The translations under genes and the position numbers were made by a program. Source: Copromyces sp. CBS 386.78 (taxonomy: Eukaryota; Ascomycota; Sordariomycetes; Sordariales; Sordariaceae). From it: 64,000 nucleotides of DNA. The notes beneath the pieces are model-generated. The model ran no database searches, was not told the origin of the DNA, and saw nothing but the letters and a program-made list of their open reading frames with translations. Positions 21,546-36,036 of this stretch are shown here, piece after piece; the stretch's first letter is position 1, and every line of letters starts with the position of its first letter. Location of the stretch: the NCBI GenBank assembly GCA_030685235.1, contig MU839086.1, positions 496,001-560,000 on the forward strand, read 5' to 3'.

Positions 21546-24500
21546 ATTAACAGTCTAATTTGCGTATTTACGATAGAAGCACTACAATAATCGATAATAA
21601 ATAATATCCCTACAATACTAATAACGTTAGTTATATCTCTATAAAAAGAATCTACTAATAAAGCTATTACGGTCGTCCTTAGGACCTAAAGCGACTAACC
21701 TAGCTAGTATGAAGCCCTTAAGCAACTAGCTAGAAGTAATTAAGACTTCGGCAATTAGTTGCTGAAGGAAGGGCTTATAATTTAGAAGGTCCTACCTCCT
21801 AAACTAGAAAATTTCTTCCTTATAAAGCCCGCGAAAAATTGTATATTAGCGGCCAAGAAAGAATTTATCAAATTTAATAGAAGGATCCGAATTAAGAAGG
21901 TCGTAGCGATAATTATAATAATAATTACAATAACCACTACTATAACCTAAACCTAAATTAACGAAGACAGTACTAAAACCGCCGCTACCGCTACCGCTCA
22001 ATTCTAATAAGAATTTAAAAAAAATTCTAATGACGAAGAAGATTTTAAAGAGGAAGATAAATACTATACTAAATAAAATATTAAAGAGGATATAATAATT
22101 AACCCTATTACGGACTTTATTATAGGAAGAAAAGCTATTTATAATTAAATTAATAATATATATAATACCCACTATAAATATTAGAAGGACTTCGACGACG
22201 TTAATACGAAAGTTTATAATTAAATAAGTACTTACGTTACTAACTATTTCGCCAATACTACTTTCGAGTAAAATAAATCTACTTATAAATAGCTAAAACA
22301 AATTAAGTACTAAATTAATTACCGCCCTATTAATTAAATTACTATTACCTAGCGAAAATACTAGGCCTTTATTAAGGAGACCGCTAAGAAATAACTTAAA
22401 GACTTCGAAAAATAGGTTTTAAATTAGGAGATCCTTATCGTTAACAGTAAAAAATTAAGTGTTAGCGAAATTACTTCCCCTACTTTATAATTCATCGATT
22501 TTATTAATATAATTTACAAATATAAACTTATTTAGGTAAATAATATTTAAAAATTTAATAGCGACCTAGAAGATTCGTATTTAATATATAAAAACGTATC
22601 TGCTAACTTTAGAAGGGTTAGTATACTAAAATATATTATACTATTAATTAGTAAAAAAATTATAGTTCGTAGCGCTTAGGGTATTAATTAATTTAGTTCG
22701 AAAGAATTTATATTTAAGAAGGAGAACGCTCTTAATTTTAATTATAAAAAGAAGCGGAAGGTATATATAAAGAAGAAATACGGCGCGGATAAAAATATAA
22801 ATAATTCTTTACGGCTAAAAAAAAGAAAGGGATCTACGCCGCTATATAAAGTATACGAGCGAAGCCCTTACTTAATAATATACTACTAGTATTTAATGCC
22901 TAAAATAAAAAATAATCCTACTTAGAAGTTTAATAGTTCTATTTAGAAGCTTATTAACGAAAATTTTAAAGAATTTCTTAAAATCCGTAAGGAAGTAGAA
23001 AAGGCTAAGAATTAAATACGGGATTACTTTATTACTTCTATATAAACTACTACTTTAAAAACTTAAAAGCGACGAAAAATCGGCACTTATAATTTAACGT
23101 TTTTCATTAAATAACGTACTTTCAATGTAAATAACGGAAAGGATATTTACCTTTTTAAAAATTTAATAATCTTCGATTTTAAGGTTTCCTTTTATATTTT
23201 TAATAAAATTAATTGTTTTTTTTCGTTTCGAGTAACGTCCCTAAAAGACTACATTTAAGTTGGAGATTTTTAAATACTTATTAAGGGTTTTAGGACTATT
23301 AATGTAGAAATATAAGGAAAAAGGGGAATTCTACGGCTATAGTTAAGAAAGGTCGCCTTTTGCCTTAATTTTATTACAAATTTTATATTTTTACGCCTAC
23401 TTCGAAAGTAGGGTTTTTATTAGAATTATAAACTACCTAGTAATTATCTTCGTCAGTTAAATAGGTCGATTTTTTATTTCCTTTAAAAAATCTATTACTA
23501 AACAATTTTCGAATACTTTCCCCTCTCCTTCAACCGTACTACTTTCTTCGCTTAACAAAACTATTTCAATTCCTATATTAGCTATTATATATATAAAATA
23601 CCCGTTTAATTCTAATACGAACGGTTCGGTTACTATAGTCCGTAAATCTTTAAATACTTTTATAATATTAAAAGCGCTAAATTTAAAGAATTAGCGATTT
23701 ATTAATATAATACGTACAATATATTTAAAATTAAACAATAAATTATATAAAAGTTACGCGACCGAAATTTTAAATTAGGAGAACGTTTCGCCGTCGACTT
23801 TTTCGAATACGAATAAAGGAGAAGAGGTTTTAAATATATAATATTTATTACTTATCGATAGATTAAATTCGTTTAAGATATTTATATAGCGATACGTATA
23901 GTAAAGGCTATCGCTAAAAATTTATATTTAATTATTAATATAATTAATTATTAATATAATGTTAAGGTTAAATATATTAAATATAATAATGAATTTAATA
24001 GCTAATATGTTAAAAATAAGTTAACTATTCGTTTTATTATTTTCGAGCCTTTAGTACTTAATATTTAAATTTAAAACGGCGGTACTAAGCGTTTAAAGGG
24101 TATAATTAAAGAAAAGGCGCGCGCTATAATAAATAATTTTTATTTCCCTTATAATTTCTAATTTTAAATCGTTTTAATAATAGTTTATTTTACTAACCGA
24201 TCGCCTAAGTATCTTTATAATTAAAAGTCTTCCTACGAATAGTTTTATACTTTCGTAATTTATTATAAAAGGGTATAAACTGATCCTTAGAAGCTTAATC
24301 TTAGCTATTTACGTATTTATAGTTGTAAAGTCTATACAATAATAAGAATTGCTTAAAAAAAGGAGTAATAACGAAAGAAACTCTAATTAAAAGTATAGAT
24401 CGGCTACTTTATTGGTTATATTACTTTATCTATTTACTAAATTTAGAACCTGCAAGTAAACTATATTGTTTATACTTATAATATATTATTTAATAAGAAT

Positions 24501-26703
24501 TCAATTTATTTAAAAAACCCTAATAAAATTAAGGAAAGGTTAAGACTAATTAATGATAAAATTTCTAACCTACTTAATAAAATCGACTACCCGCCTTAAT
24601 TATTTATATAATATTTCGAACCCTTTAATATAATTTAAAATATAAAAAATAATAGTCTTACCCAATTACTACCGTCGCTCCTTAATAACGAACTATAAAT
24701 AGATAATAATAATATTATTAACTCTAAACTAATTAAATTTAGCGTTCAAAATAAAATATCCTTCGATTTTATATTTAAATATTTTACCTCTTTAAATATA
24801 CTACCAACCGTTCTCTCTACTAATTTTATTATTAATTTACTAGAACCTATTTCTTTCCCGACCTTCGAACTATAAGAAATTATTTTTAATACTAGAAAAT
24901 TCATTTAACTAATAGGCTAAAAATAAGGTAAAATTATTACAAAAGTAGAAATTAATCGTTTAATTACTAAGGGTAGCTAGCTAAATTCTATTAAGCGTTA
25001 AAATCTACTTCCAGTCCTAAAGACTTACTACGATTTCGAATATTACGAATTAAGAAACTTCTTTAAATAAATAGAAAAAATATACTTTAATAACTATAAG
25101 GAAATAAAGTTGTAGGTAGAAATTAATAAGGATATCCTTCGTACTAAAGGTACCTAAATCTTTAATTATATATAAATATACATATATAAATTTAATAAGT
25201 ACGGCCGCTTTTAAAAAGTAAAAACTCGCCTTATAATTAAAGGGGATTAATAATATTATTATAGGAAAGAAATATATACCTCTACGTTAACTAATCGTTC
25301 TTTCCGATTTATTATCGTTTACGCCGCTAAATTTAATTTCGAACTTATTTAATATAATATTATAAATACCTTCGTTAACGCCTATTTCGATAAAGAAATT
25401 TATATACGTATACCCCCTAAATATTAAAAATATTATACGGTACTCAAACTATTTAAAGCCCTTTATAATTTGCAACGTACTCTTTTACTTTGGCAACGAA
25501 AATTCAATAATATTTTTAAAAATATAAGTTTCTAATTATTATTCGAAAATCCGTATATCCTTAAATATAGTAGGATTCTAATCTTCTATTACGTTAACAA
25601 TATTATATTTACTTTTAATTAAAAACTACATAATAAAATTAATTAAATAATAAAAAATTTAGAGGAGAAATATAAATTTATAAAGGGTAATAACTTCTAA
25701 TAATTTCTAAGTATCGAAATTATTCGAAATTAAGAAGTAGGACTAATTTAATTATTTTAATAGGAGTATATTTATAAGATTATTAAGCTCATTAAGAATC
25801 CCTATACCTTCGCCTTTATTCTAATAAATAATAAAGAACTTCTACCCTATAATAGCGTAGTTACTTTTAATAAAATATAGGATTATTAAGTCGTCGTCGG
25901 ATCGATAATATACATTATAATAATTACCCGAGTAAATATCGCCTTTATAGCTAGCCGTTTGGTTCGCTATAATTATAACCCTAATCTTTAATATTATAAA
26001 GTTACTAATAAGGTATTATACTACTTTTAATTCTACCTAAATGTCTTTCTCTACTTTAGGTCGTTATTAAAATTTAAGATAGTTTTAAATATTTTATACG
26101 TTGATAATACCCTAGATTAGAAAAGCTTATATAGTTTTATAATTAAATTATTCGGTAATTTCGTCTACTAGGGTATTACTAAGTAGAAAATAATATTAAT
26201 TTTAATTACCGAAATAAAGTTACTATCGATTTCTAACGCTATAAAGGAAGCTATTACTATTATACGTTTATATAAGGAAATTGAAATTCCCTTTAATTAA
26301 GAAATCCCCGTAATCGGCTATAATAATACCTAAACAATCCGTATTTTAACCGTTAAAGTATTATAATTAATAATTAAATTAAAATATATTAATATTTATC
26401 GTTATTAATTATAATAAAAGATTACCGAAGGAAGGATTGCGGTTGAATATTTAGAAATAAAGAAGATACTAGTAGACGGCTTAATAAAAGTATTAGGATA
26501 ATTAAATTATAAGAAATTCCGGGATTTAATAAGGATAGCGAACGCGCCGGTTTAAAAAGAGATAAAGATTAGGAGGGAAGTTCCCAACGACGTTCTAGAG
26601 GATACTTATAGTTTAGTTAGGGAGATTAATATACTAAAAGAGAGAAAATTATAAATAGTTTTACTTTTGCCCTATTTTAGGAAAGTCTATAAGTGAGGGG
26701 GTA

Positions 26704-26851
26704 TATTAAATTAGAGGGTAGATATCTAGGTTTTTAACTATATTCAATTTGGGTTAGCCGCCCAGCCCCCTAGATTACTAGTTTCTAGGTCCCTCTGGGA
26801 TACTCCAGCACCCCCCAGACCTTCTAGGCCTTCTGGGCGAGTCAATTATAC
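26704..26851 (+). repeat. 3' LTR, left part (148 bp)
   Basis: Starts TATTAA (RIP form of TGTCAG) and matches the 5' LTR base for base to the nested insertion at 26852. Its last nine bases (26843-26851) are one copy of the target duplication made by that insertion. Confidence 0.9.
26843..26851. repeat. Left 9-bp target duplication of the 19.8-kb element (RIP-mutated)
   Basis: Reads CAATTATAC, where the 5' LTR and the right-hand copy have CAGTCACAC. The three differences are all transitions of RIP type, so the insertion predates at least one round of RIP. Confidence 0.8.
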
Positions 26852-29649
26852 TAGTCTCTATCACATTGACCCCCGTCGACTCCCTTCAGCGGACCCGCCC
26901 CACATAAAATGTAGGTCTCCCCTCTTCGAACTTTATAAGAGGAGGTTTATTACGATTTTGCGCAAAAACATCATCGGCTACACTTATACATATATAAATC
27001 GGCTTCGATAATTTTTATTTTATAATAAACACTTACAAATATCTCGACAACTATATATCGTATTTTAAAATAGTTTATTCGTTGGATATAATATAAGTAG
27101 GAATTTCCTTATCTCATTTTTTTTTTCCTTATTATAATTTATATTAACCCTTAATTATCTCCTAGGGGGTTAAATCGGTCGGCTACAATAACTACCCTTC
27201 AAAAAATAGGTATTATATTTTTACTAATTATAATCTAATTTATTTAAAATTTAGTAATTATAATAGCCTAGCCGAATTTTACCTTCAATGAAATTTTTAC
27301 TTTCATCTAATATTTTAAAACTAGTTCCGACCTTATTACTTTTCTTATACTAAATATAATTATATAATAATATATCGCTATTATTATCGAATATACGACT
27401 TTAAATAAATATTTAGAATTTTAAATTCGGTTTATTTATATTATCGTTTAAATTCTCTTTAATCTACCCGTTCGGTTAATTTTTAATTAAATTCCCCGCA
27501 CACTTCGCCCCTAATAAATTGAATATATTTATTATATTTTTTATTAGTATAGTAATATAATTCTTATTATTATAATTAATTTTAGTAAAAGTATTATATT
27601 TTAGGCAATATCGGTCATTCTTCCTACGTAAATTATACTATAAATTATACTTTTCAATCGCCTCGGTTAAGAATAAAAGGATATTATTATGAAATATTCC
27701 GGCGCGAAACCTTTATTAATTAATTAAAACTTCTATAAAATATATAAATATCTCCTATCTTTTCTAATAATTAATTAATATATTTAAATTAATTCTTTAT
27801 AAAAGCGTATATATTCGGGATATTTTACTTATATTCTCTTCGGACTAGAATAAGCATTTTACTACTAATTTCTTAAATTCCTTTACGCTCCGGAATTTAC
27901 TACCCGTATTATATTCATAATTATAAACGAATTTTATACCGTTTATTAATAGTAAAACTTTCGTTTTTAATTCTCTGATCTTTTCTAACTCTGTTAGACT
28001 CTTCCCCTTTCCATCCTATAATTCGGGTATATAGTAACGTTAATCAAAGAATTTAAAGCGTATATTCGAAAATACGCTAATTTTCATTTATTCGGACAAT
28101 TAGCAAATTCGCTTTAAATTATTAAAACCTTTATTAATTACCTTAATATTATTATTATCTTTAATTCCATCCTTAAGAATAAAATATAAAATTTTAAGCG
28201 TTTTAAATTCTTATTTACTCTTACCTCGGATATTATTATTTTAAAGACAATTATTTATATTGATAATAAAAATTTAATCGGTAAAATTAAAAAATATTTT
28301 ATTTGCGCTTTAATTAAATATAATCTCCGTAATCGAGTTAACGCGCCCTTAATTATCTAGGTTTACTACTTATACGTCCGCTCCTTAAATTAAAACCGCT
28401 TTTATTACTAATTCGTTACCCCTAAATTATAATATTAGATTGTTATATTTATAGTAGTATTAAGAATAAGTATAAATATATTAAATATAATACGAATTGT
28501 ATAATACGGCCAAATTAAATCTAAAGACATTATAAATTGATAGTAACGCTTCAATTGTATTATCCGTAGCGGTAAATAAAGTATCGCCTATTTTTTCGCG
28601 CCCTACTAATATTTTAATCGGCTTAGGTTCGAATTCGTTAAACCGTCCGCACTAATAATACAATCTATTTAATCCTCGTATATATATAAATCTAACTCGT
28701 TATTTATAACGGATACTTTATATAAAATAATATAATTTCAGCTACTTAAATAAACTATAGGTATATATTCAATCGAAAATCTAATATATAATATTTTCCC
28801 GTTTAGCAACCTCTATCTGCGGAAATAAATATAATATAACTTAAATTATTAGACCAAACTTATTAGCGAATATCCTAATATATACGTAGTCGCTAACGTT
28901 ATATATTTCCGTAAAACTTTATTTAAAATCCTATAAAATAATATCGACTGTTAAAATTACGTTCGGATATATTATTATAATAAATACAATTATTATTTTA
29001 ACTGAATAGAAGAATTATTTAGAAAACTAAAGAAGAAGTTCGGTATACCAATTCCTACGAATAAGGCCGGAATATTCTTAATTCGTTTTAAAGACTTTTT
29101 TATAATATATATTATATCTATCTTTATAATTCTAAATATCGATTTTTAATTACTCTATTCCGTCTTTATACCGCCTGAAATATTTTAATAAATTGTACGC
29201 TTTATAGTTGGAAGAGGAAGCGCCTTAGTACGTATTATATCGAATATAATAGTAAGCATACCTTTACTACGAAATTAATAGTATTTAAATTAATATAGCT
29301 CTAACCTCGTTGCCAAATATATTAAATTATATTCGGTCGCTATTATATAGAATAATAAGCGTAAAAACGCTTATATTATTAATATAATAAATAATAGAAA
29401 TAGCGCCGCCCTATCTATTTTAAATATAAATCTTTCGGGATCGGCCCCGTATACTATTATAACTTTAATACCTATCGATCTACCTTAATCTACTCGGCGT
29501 CCTACTTATAAAAATCGATAATTAAAGCGTAATAAATATTAGGTCGACTAACTATCGTAAAAATCTTCTTTATCGTTCTAAATTAGTCTACGCTCTAATA
29601 AAAATAATTAGATTTTACTTTTATTATAATAGAAATATTAAATTTTATA

Positions 29650-29845
29650 ATTTACTTAAATTAGAATTATCAATTTACTGCTATATAATTAAAATAAACC
29701 CCGGAATATTAAGTAAATTTTACTCTAATTAGAATTATATCGCTTTATTCCTATATAATTAAAATAAGTCCCGGAATACTAAATAGATTTTACTCTGACC
29801 AAAATTATATCGCTTTACTCCTATATAAATAAAAAGATTTCGGCA
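29650..29845. repeat. Three tandem copies of a ~70-bp unit
   Basis: Three successive units start with a TTTACTC/TTTACTT motif near 29651, 29717 and 29787 and share CTATATAA and CCGGAATA. They differ mostly by transitions. The first arm of the dispersed palindrome begins each unit. Confidence 0.7.
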
Positions 29846-32179
29846 CTCTATTTCCACAAATAGGGCAACGTAGCTCTAATCTAAATAAAATTTATCCCGT
29901 CTCTTTACTCCGGCTAAAATAAAATCTAGTAATTCGCGGAATATAATAAATATAAATTAATTCAATTAATTATAAACGGGGTTACCTCCAATAAGGCGTA
30001 TATAGAACGGATATATTAATTAAAACTATTAATATACCTTTTTAACCTCGGGCTTAAATCGCCCGTTTCCGGTTCTATAGTTTCGCTATCGGACTTCTAA
30101 ACCTTACCCGGGCAAATTATAAATACCTCGTTCTTAAAATAATCTAAGCTATTATTATTAATTATTAATTACTTTCTTTATTTATATAATTAAGTAAAAG
30201 TAAGGTATTATTAAAATAATTTATAACCGTCTTTCGGGCTTCAAACTATAGATAAAATATCGAATCTAGAAGGAATTATAAGTTATCTCCTTATACTTAT
30301 AGCCTAATCTTTATCTTCACCTTTAAACGGATATAATTATATTATTCTACTCCTAATATCTCCTACCTACTATATTAAGAAAATCTATATACGAATTTAG
30401 TAAATATAACGCCTAGCGACTATATATTAATAAAGGCTATATAATTCCTTTCTCTATTATAATATTTATATAATATAATTAATAAGGCGGAATATAAGCG
30501 AATCGGTTATTAAAGAAATAATTAGGTATAGTAGGCAATAATATAGAAATATTAAAAATCGATAATAGAAATTCTATTACCCATTCTAACGCCCTTACTC
30601 TTCTAAACCGTAAACTATATATATAACTTATTTATAAAATTAGCCAATATTAATATTTATTAATTTAAATAATTTATCCCCTTACTTATCTCCTTTTAAA
30701 AATATTTTATAGAACTAACTTTTTCGTAGTAACCTATTAAATTCTTTTCTACTCTATTGAAAATTTATTTAGGGGTTTAAAAGTAAAATAATATTCGTTC
30801 GAATATATTATAATAAACTTTATATATTTCCTCTTCCAATTATTTCATCCGCCTATTTAAAGCCGAATATATACGTATTAATATTATAAAAGACTTTATA
30901 CAAATATATTCGATATTATAATTTAAAACGTTATAGGCAATGTTTTTAGGGAATTATAAGAAGGTAATCGGTAATAATAGGAATATTTAGCCTAGCGTTT
31001 TATTAATTAAAATTATATTAATAAAATATATACGTTAGAATTATATATATTAGGCTGTAATATATCTCTATATATTACTTCGGACGGTTACGGTAGGTGG
31101 CTATAAGCGGGGGGTATTATATTAATTTATTTATTTAATATCGTATTTAATAATGATAAATAAGCGTACGAATGGATATTTTTTTAAAATATTTTTTTGT
31201 TATTTTGTAAGAACTTTAAATTTAATTTCTTTATATTAGACTTTTAATTAATTAAAATCTTCTTTTTCTACTTTATTAGAGGGGTTCGATTTATTTAATT
31301 CGAATTCCGATAGACGTTAGGGTTTTTAATTTTAATTTCCGGATTAAAAGGCTTAAAATCCGAAAATTCGTAAATAGCCTTCTATAAAAAGGGGTAATTA
31401 TAGACGGGGTAAAGCGGCGGAAATATTAAGCGAGATTAATTTATAAGTTTTAATATATTATTGAATTATATTATATTATTATATTATAATGGTATTATAA
31501 TATTAAATTCCAAAAAAACGACGCGCTATATAAACTGAAGTTCGGAATAGAGAAGCCGCGTAGGGTTTAGTTAGTCGTTAAAGCGATTAGGTATAAATCT
31601 ATTAATATAATTAGAATTATATTCTTTCAAAATAATCTAAATAGACGGTATTTCTAAGTCCTCGTCGTATATTATATAGTAATTTAACGTTAATAAATCG
31701 AAAGTACGCGCTTTAAAATATAATTATAAAAGGTAATATAACGAGAGATGGCGAGGAATTACTAATATAGCCGATTATTAATATTTATTCTCTACGAAGG
31801 TAAATATAAAAGGATTTAAAACTTCCTTCTATAATAATAATATTTTTTTAATATTAAAAAAATAATTATTATAAATTAATTAAACGCTTTTAATACAAAA
31901 GATAATATTTAATAGTTCTAATTGCTTAAAAGTACCGGACGGTTTAAATAGGAGATTATTTTATTTTAATAATAAAATATTCTTTTTTTATTAATATTAA
32001 TCAAATTAATCGAAGTAATTATATAGTATAAATAATATAAAGGGGTATAATATACTACGGGAAATAAATATAATAAGAATATATAGTATATTTCGCGCTA
32101 TTACCGAATTTATTCCAATATTAATTACTCTTCCAATAAATTATCTTCGTTATCTATCTATATATTAATATTATTAGTA

Positions 32180-32880
32180 GCTTTTTAATCTATTCGATAT
32201 TTAGAATTTCTACTAGTTTATTACAGTCGAATAATAGTTTCGGCGGCCTTACCTTTCCCTTTCGGGTCTAGCTTTACCTTCTTTAATAAAAGGCCCTCAA
32301 TATTAATAAGGTCTTTGGAACTTCTATTAATTTATTATAATCGAATAATAATTTTAGCGGCTTTACCCTTCCCTTTCAAATTTAGCTTTACCTTTTTTAA
32401 TAAAAGGCTTTCGATATTAATTAGGTCTTCGGAATTCCCGCTGGTTTATTATAGTTAAATAATAATTTTAGCGGCTTTACCTTTTTCTATTAAATTTAAT
32501 TTATTTAGGCCAAATTGCCGCTATAATATATTAATTTAATTAATATTAAATAATTAGTAGTATTTAATATAATAAATAAATCGAAAGTAATATACTTTAA
32601 ATAACGTCCGTTTCGCGCCGGCGTAATTTTCGCTAAATAATATTATATCGGTTAGGTCTTCGGAACTCCCGCCGGTCTATTATAGTAGTATAACAATTTT
32701 AGCGGCCTTACTTTTCTTTATCGGGTTTAATTTATTTAAGCCGAATTACCGCCGTAATATATTAATTTAATTAATATTAAATAATTAATAGTATTTAATA
32801 TAATAAATAAATCGAGGGTAATATACTTTAAATAGTATCCGTTTTATACCGGCGTAATCTTCGTTAAATAGAGCTATATA
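32180..32880. repeat. Direct duplications with 113-bp and 231-bp offsets
   Basis: The landmark AGGTCTTCGG (or AGGTCTTTGG) recurs at 32309, 32422 and 32653. The intervals share long stretches (GCGGCTTTACC, GGCGTAATCTTCG and others). This is a tandemly duplicated spacer-like segment inside the RIP block; no coding motif was recognised. Confidence 0.65.
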
Positions 32881-33342
32881 TATAGTCTCTTTATTAAGTA
32901 GCGCTTTATATTATCTACGCTACGTAGGATATTATTCGGGAGGCGTATTAGGGGTATTTATATTCTCTATATTTACTTATAAAAATATTTAATTAATTAC
33001 CGAAATCCAATTAAAATACGCTCTACTAAATACCCTAATATAAAATTATTTATTATAATACAAAATCTTTAAATCGACCGACCAATCCTTTATACTAAAG
33101 GAATCGAATATATACGGTCGCTATAGGTCGTATCGTAAGATATAGCGAAATAATAGTAAAATAAATATATAATATAAAGTATAAAAAGAATAAAAATTTG
33201 GATTAAAGTGTAAATATCGGGTGGAAAAATAGAGTTAAGGGAAATATAATATTTAAAAAAACCTAATATAATTAATATCAAGAATAAAATAAGAGAGTAA
33301 AGAGAATAAATTCTACTAATTATTCAAATAAATTAAGCTTTA

Positions 33343-33350
33343 TTTTAAAG
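33343..33350. repeat. 8-bp target duplication of MITE A, left (TTTTAAAG)
   Basis: Identical to 33964-33971, directly after the element. It defines the ends of the 613-bp inverted-repeat element. Confidence 0.85.
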
Positions 33351-33963
33351 GAGAAAGTCTAACCATACGGTCACGAATGTCTATCCGTACGGTGATCCAC
33401 TTTTTCCCTCCATACATATCCCTAACCCTACCGTCCCGTCCCCGTCAATACCAATCCCCCTCGTACCGCAACCGCCAAGCTCCCAGATTTCAACCTATTA
33501 CACATTCTGACGCCTACACAGCACACGTATTGCTGACAGCCGTGACAGTCGCTGACAGCTGTGACAATCGCTGACAGCCGTGACAATCGCTAACAGCCGT
33601 GACAGCTGTGACAGCCGTGACAGCCGTGACAGTCGCTGACAGCCGTGACAGTCGCTGACAGCCGTGACAGTCACTCAATTGATCGCTCAATTGAGCGACG
33701 AGCGATGTGCGACCGTACCGCTAAGTGCCCTGTAAAGTGCCCTGTAAAATGCCCTGTAAAGTGCGATATGGGGGTGTACATCTGGGCTGGGCACTGCAGT
33801 CTGATGTCACGTATGAAAGAATGGTAATGCTTAGATTTCTGGGCGAAATTTTCGAAAGAATACATGTGACATCTGTGGCCGCGCGAGGGTTAGGGATATG
33901 TGTGAGGGAAAAAGTGGATTACCGTACGGATAGACATTCGTGACCGTACGGTTAGACTTTCTC
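33351..33963. mobile_element. Non-autonomous inverted-repeat element, copy A (613 bp, little RIP)
   Basis: Terminal inverted repeats of about 70 bp begin GAGAAAGTCTAACC and contain two CCGTACGG-type sites. Their two ends differ at only a few bases. Flanks are a perfect 8-bp duplication TTTTAAAG (33343-33350 and 33964-33971), as made by hAT and some other DDE transposases. The interior has no credible transposase, so it is a MITE-like passenger mobilised in trans. It holds a GACAGCCGTGACAG minisatellite (about 33530-33673) and a short GTGCCCTGTAAA triplication near 33725-33765. Its CpA content is much higher than the surroundings, so it arrived late or escaped RIP. Confidence 0.85.
33530..33673. 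repeat. Minisatellite inside MITE A (CGCTGACAGCCGTGACAGT units)
   Basis: About 144 bp of near-tandem 19-bp units built from two 9-10 bp halves (GACAGCCGT). The same array in copy B is about 336 bp, and the difference explains nearly all of the length difference between the two copies. Confidence 0.85.
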
Positions 33964-33971
33964 TTTTAAAG
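33964..33971. repeat. 8-bp target duplication of MITE A, right (TTTTAAAG)
   Basis: Perfect match to the left copy at 33343-33350. Confidence 0.85.
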
Positions 33972-35898
33972 ATGCTTTAATTGAAAATACTAGAAACGAA
34001 ATAGGATTATATTTAAGGAGGTAATAAATAATGTAAGCAAGTGAATAGACTCTATAATATATAATAGTACCTAAACCCGTTTAAAATACTATAATATCCT
34101 CGTTTAACTTTCTATTATGTAAAATACTTATTTAATTACTAGTATAATATATAGCTACGTTCGCTATCATAATAATTTGTTCGCGGGCTATTTAATTATA
34201 GAAGTAAACGAATATATAAAATCGGTAAATAGATTACGGCGGTATAGTCTAATAAAATTAAATATATTAAAGTATTTATCTACGGAATATTTATTCATTA
34301 AATAGGGAAGTTAAATAATAACCGGTCTTTATAATTAAACGAGTAAATAATATAGTTAATAAGCCTAAATAAGTGGCTATAGCCCGCTCGTATTTTTAAA
34401 AGAAGCCGAAACTCCCGAAGCCGTAGAAAGAACAGCCGGCATAAAGTTAGACATCGATTAGCAATGCTAATAAAGCTACGCCTTTCCTACCAAATTAAGT
34501 ATAATAATAAAATATTAAAAATTAGAATAATAGTCCTAGTAAGAATATTTCGCCGTTAGGCTTAAGGTAGCAGATATAGGAATTAATTAAATAAATCGAA
34601 TTTATCTTCCTTAGCGGACCGCCCTCTTTACTAATTATTTATTAATTAGAAATCGAATTTACCTTTATTAAATCGGATATAACGGTAATATATTCTAATT
34701 TATATTATAATTAGCGATTTTAAGCGGACGCCCGATTCTAATTTTAAATAGGTCTAACGATTAAGTAATCGAATTAAATAATTATTATAATTAGGTAGGT
34801 AGGGCGTTATTAAATAAATTATAATTAGATTGCTAATTGATTTGTAAAAAAATATAAATTAAAAATTAAAAATAATTTTGGCTTTTTATATTCTAAGATT
34901 CCAGATATATTATAGCTATCGGGTTTAAATATAGTTAGTATTAATTCGTAGCTTTCGACGTAGCGTTAATATTATATAGTTATATATAGGGTTAATAAAT
35001 TATAATATTTAAATAATTAATTCTCTTAAGTATTATATTTAAATTAAAAACCCTAGTAATTAACGACCGCTAATCCTCCCGACTATACCTTAATAGTAAT
35101 ATTAGGCTTAATATATTAGATTTTACTCTTATTAGAATAAAGTAATTTATTAATTAGGGCTTCATCCCCTATACGTATTAAATATTATAATATAAATGCT
35201 TGATACTATTTTCTACGAATTTCCTATAAATTATAAATCTATTCTAATTACTATATTGTATAAGAAAAGTAAAATAAAGTAAATTAAAAATAAGATTGAA
35301 ATTCTATAAATTTATTTTTATTAGAATTAAAAAAGGTTAAAACTATTAGATTTTATTCGTATAAAAGTTAAACGTTAGCGCGGATAATATTATAGCCGAA
35401 AAGGAGGTTTATATAATTAATTATAAACCTTATTTTAAATAGAATAAAATCTATTTTTACTAGCTTCTAAGAAGATACTCGACCTCCTCCTTATATTTAC
35501 GTACAAAATCCTTAACCTTGGCCAACGTTTAATAAGCATCGTTATTATATATAATATTATTTATTAAGTTATATACTATCTAGTTATTATTCTATATATT
35601 AAATTGCTAAATTACTTCGTAATTTAGGTAATTAAAGGGTTAATATAACCGGGGCCTATAAAGAGTACAATTATTATTATATATATATTTAAGGGTATAT
35701 TAGTATTCCTAATTAAAAAATTCGTTAACGGACTTTAAAAAGTATATATAAAGCTCCTTTCTAGTAAAGGGGATACAGGGTATTTAATATATATAATTAT
35801 ATACAAAGTCGATAATTTTAATAATATCCGGATTATCTAAGAACTAATCGTTCGGGGATGCGCTTTTATTACTTCTATTATTTTTAACCCGTTTATAC

Positions 35899-36036
35899 GC
35901 TTATAATTTAAAAGGTAAGGGGGATTAAACCTACTTATAAATTTCTATAATAATAAATAGTAAATTCGCTTATAATTTAAAAGGTAATAGGGGCTAAACC
36001 CGATTATCGATTTCTATAATAATAAATAGCAGACTA
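35899..36036. repeat. Tandem duplication of a 69-bp segment
   Basis: Two copies start GCTTATAATTTAAAAGGTAA at 35899 and 35968 and end TTTCTATAATAATAAATAG. Most differences are transitions. No function is apparent. Confidence 0.7.

Noticed and set aside
21846..22172. 108-codon minus-strand open frame inside the copia remnant
   Set aside because: Composition is pure AT-rich (Ile/Phe/Tyr/Asn), it lies antisense to the retroelement coding strand, and matches nothing; an artefact of RIP-mutated DNA.
30100..30690. Minus-strand frame of ~190 codons in the 19.8-kb element with only RIP-type stops
   Set aside because: The number of stops is not clearly lower than expected for sequence this AT-rich, and the residues resemble no transposase or cargo family I know. 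It may be a decayed gene but cannot be supported.
33645..33943. Short open frames within MITE A
   Set aside because: They run through the minisatellite and terminal repeat; copy B shares only a damaged fragment and no protein family is recognisable.
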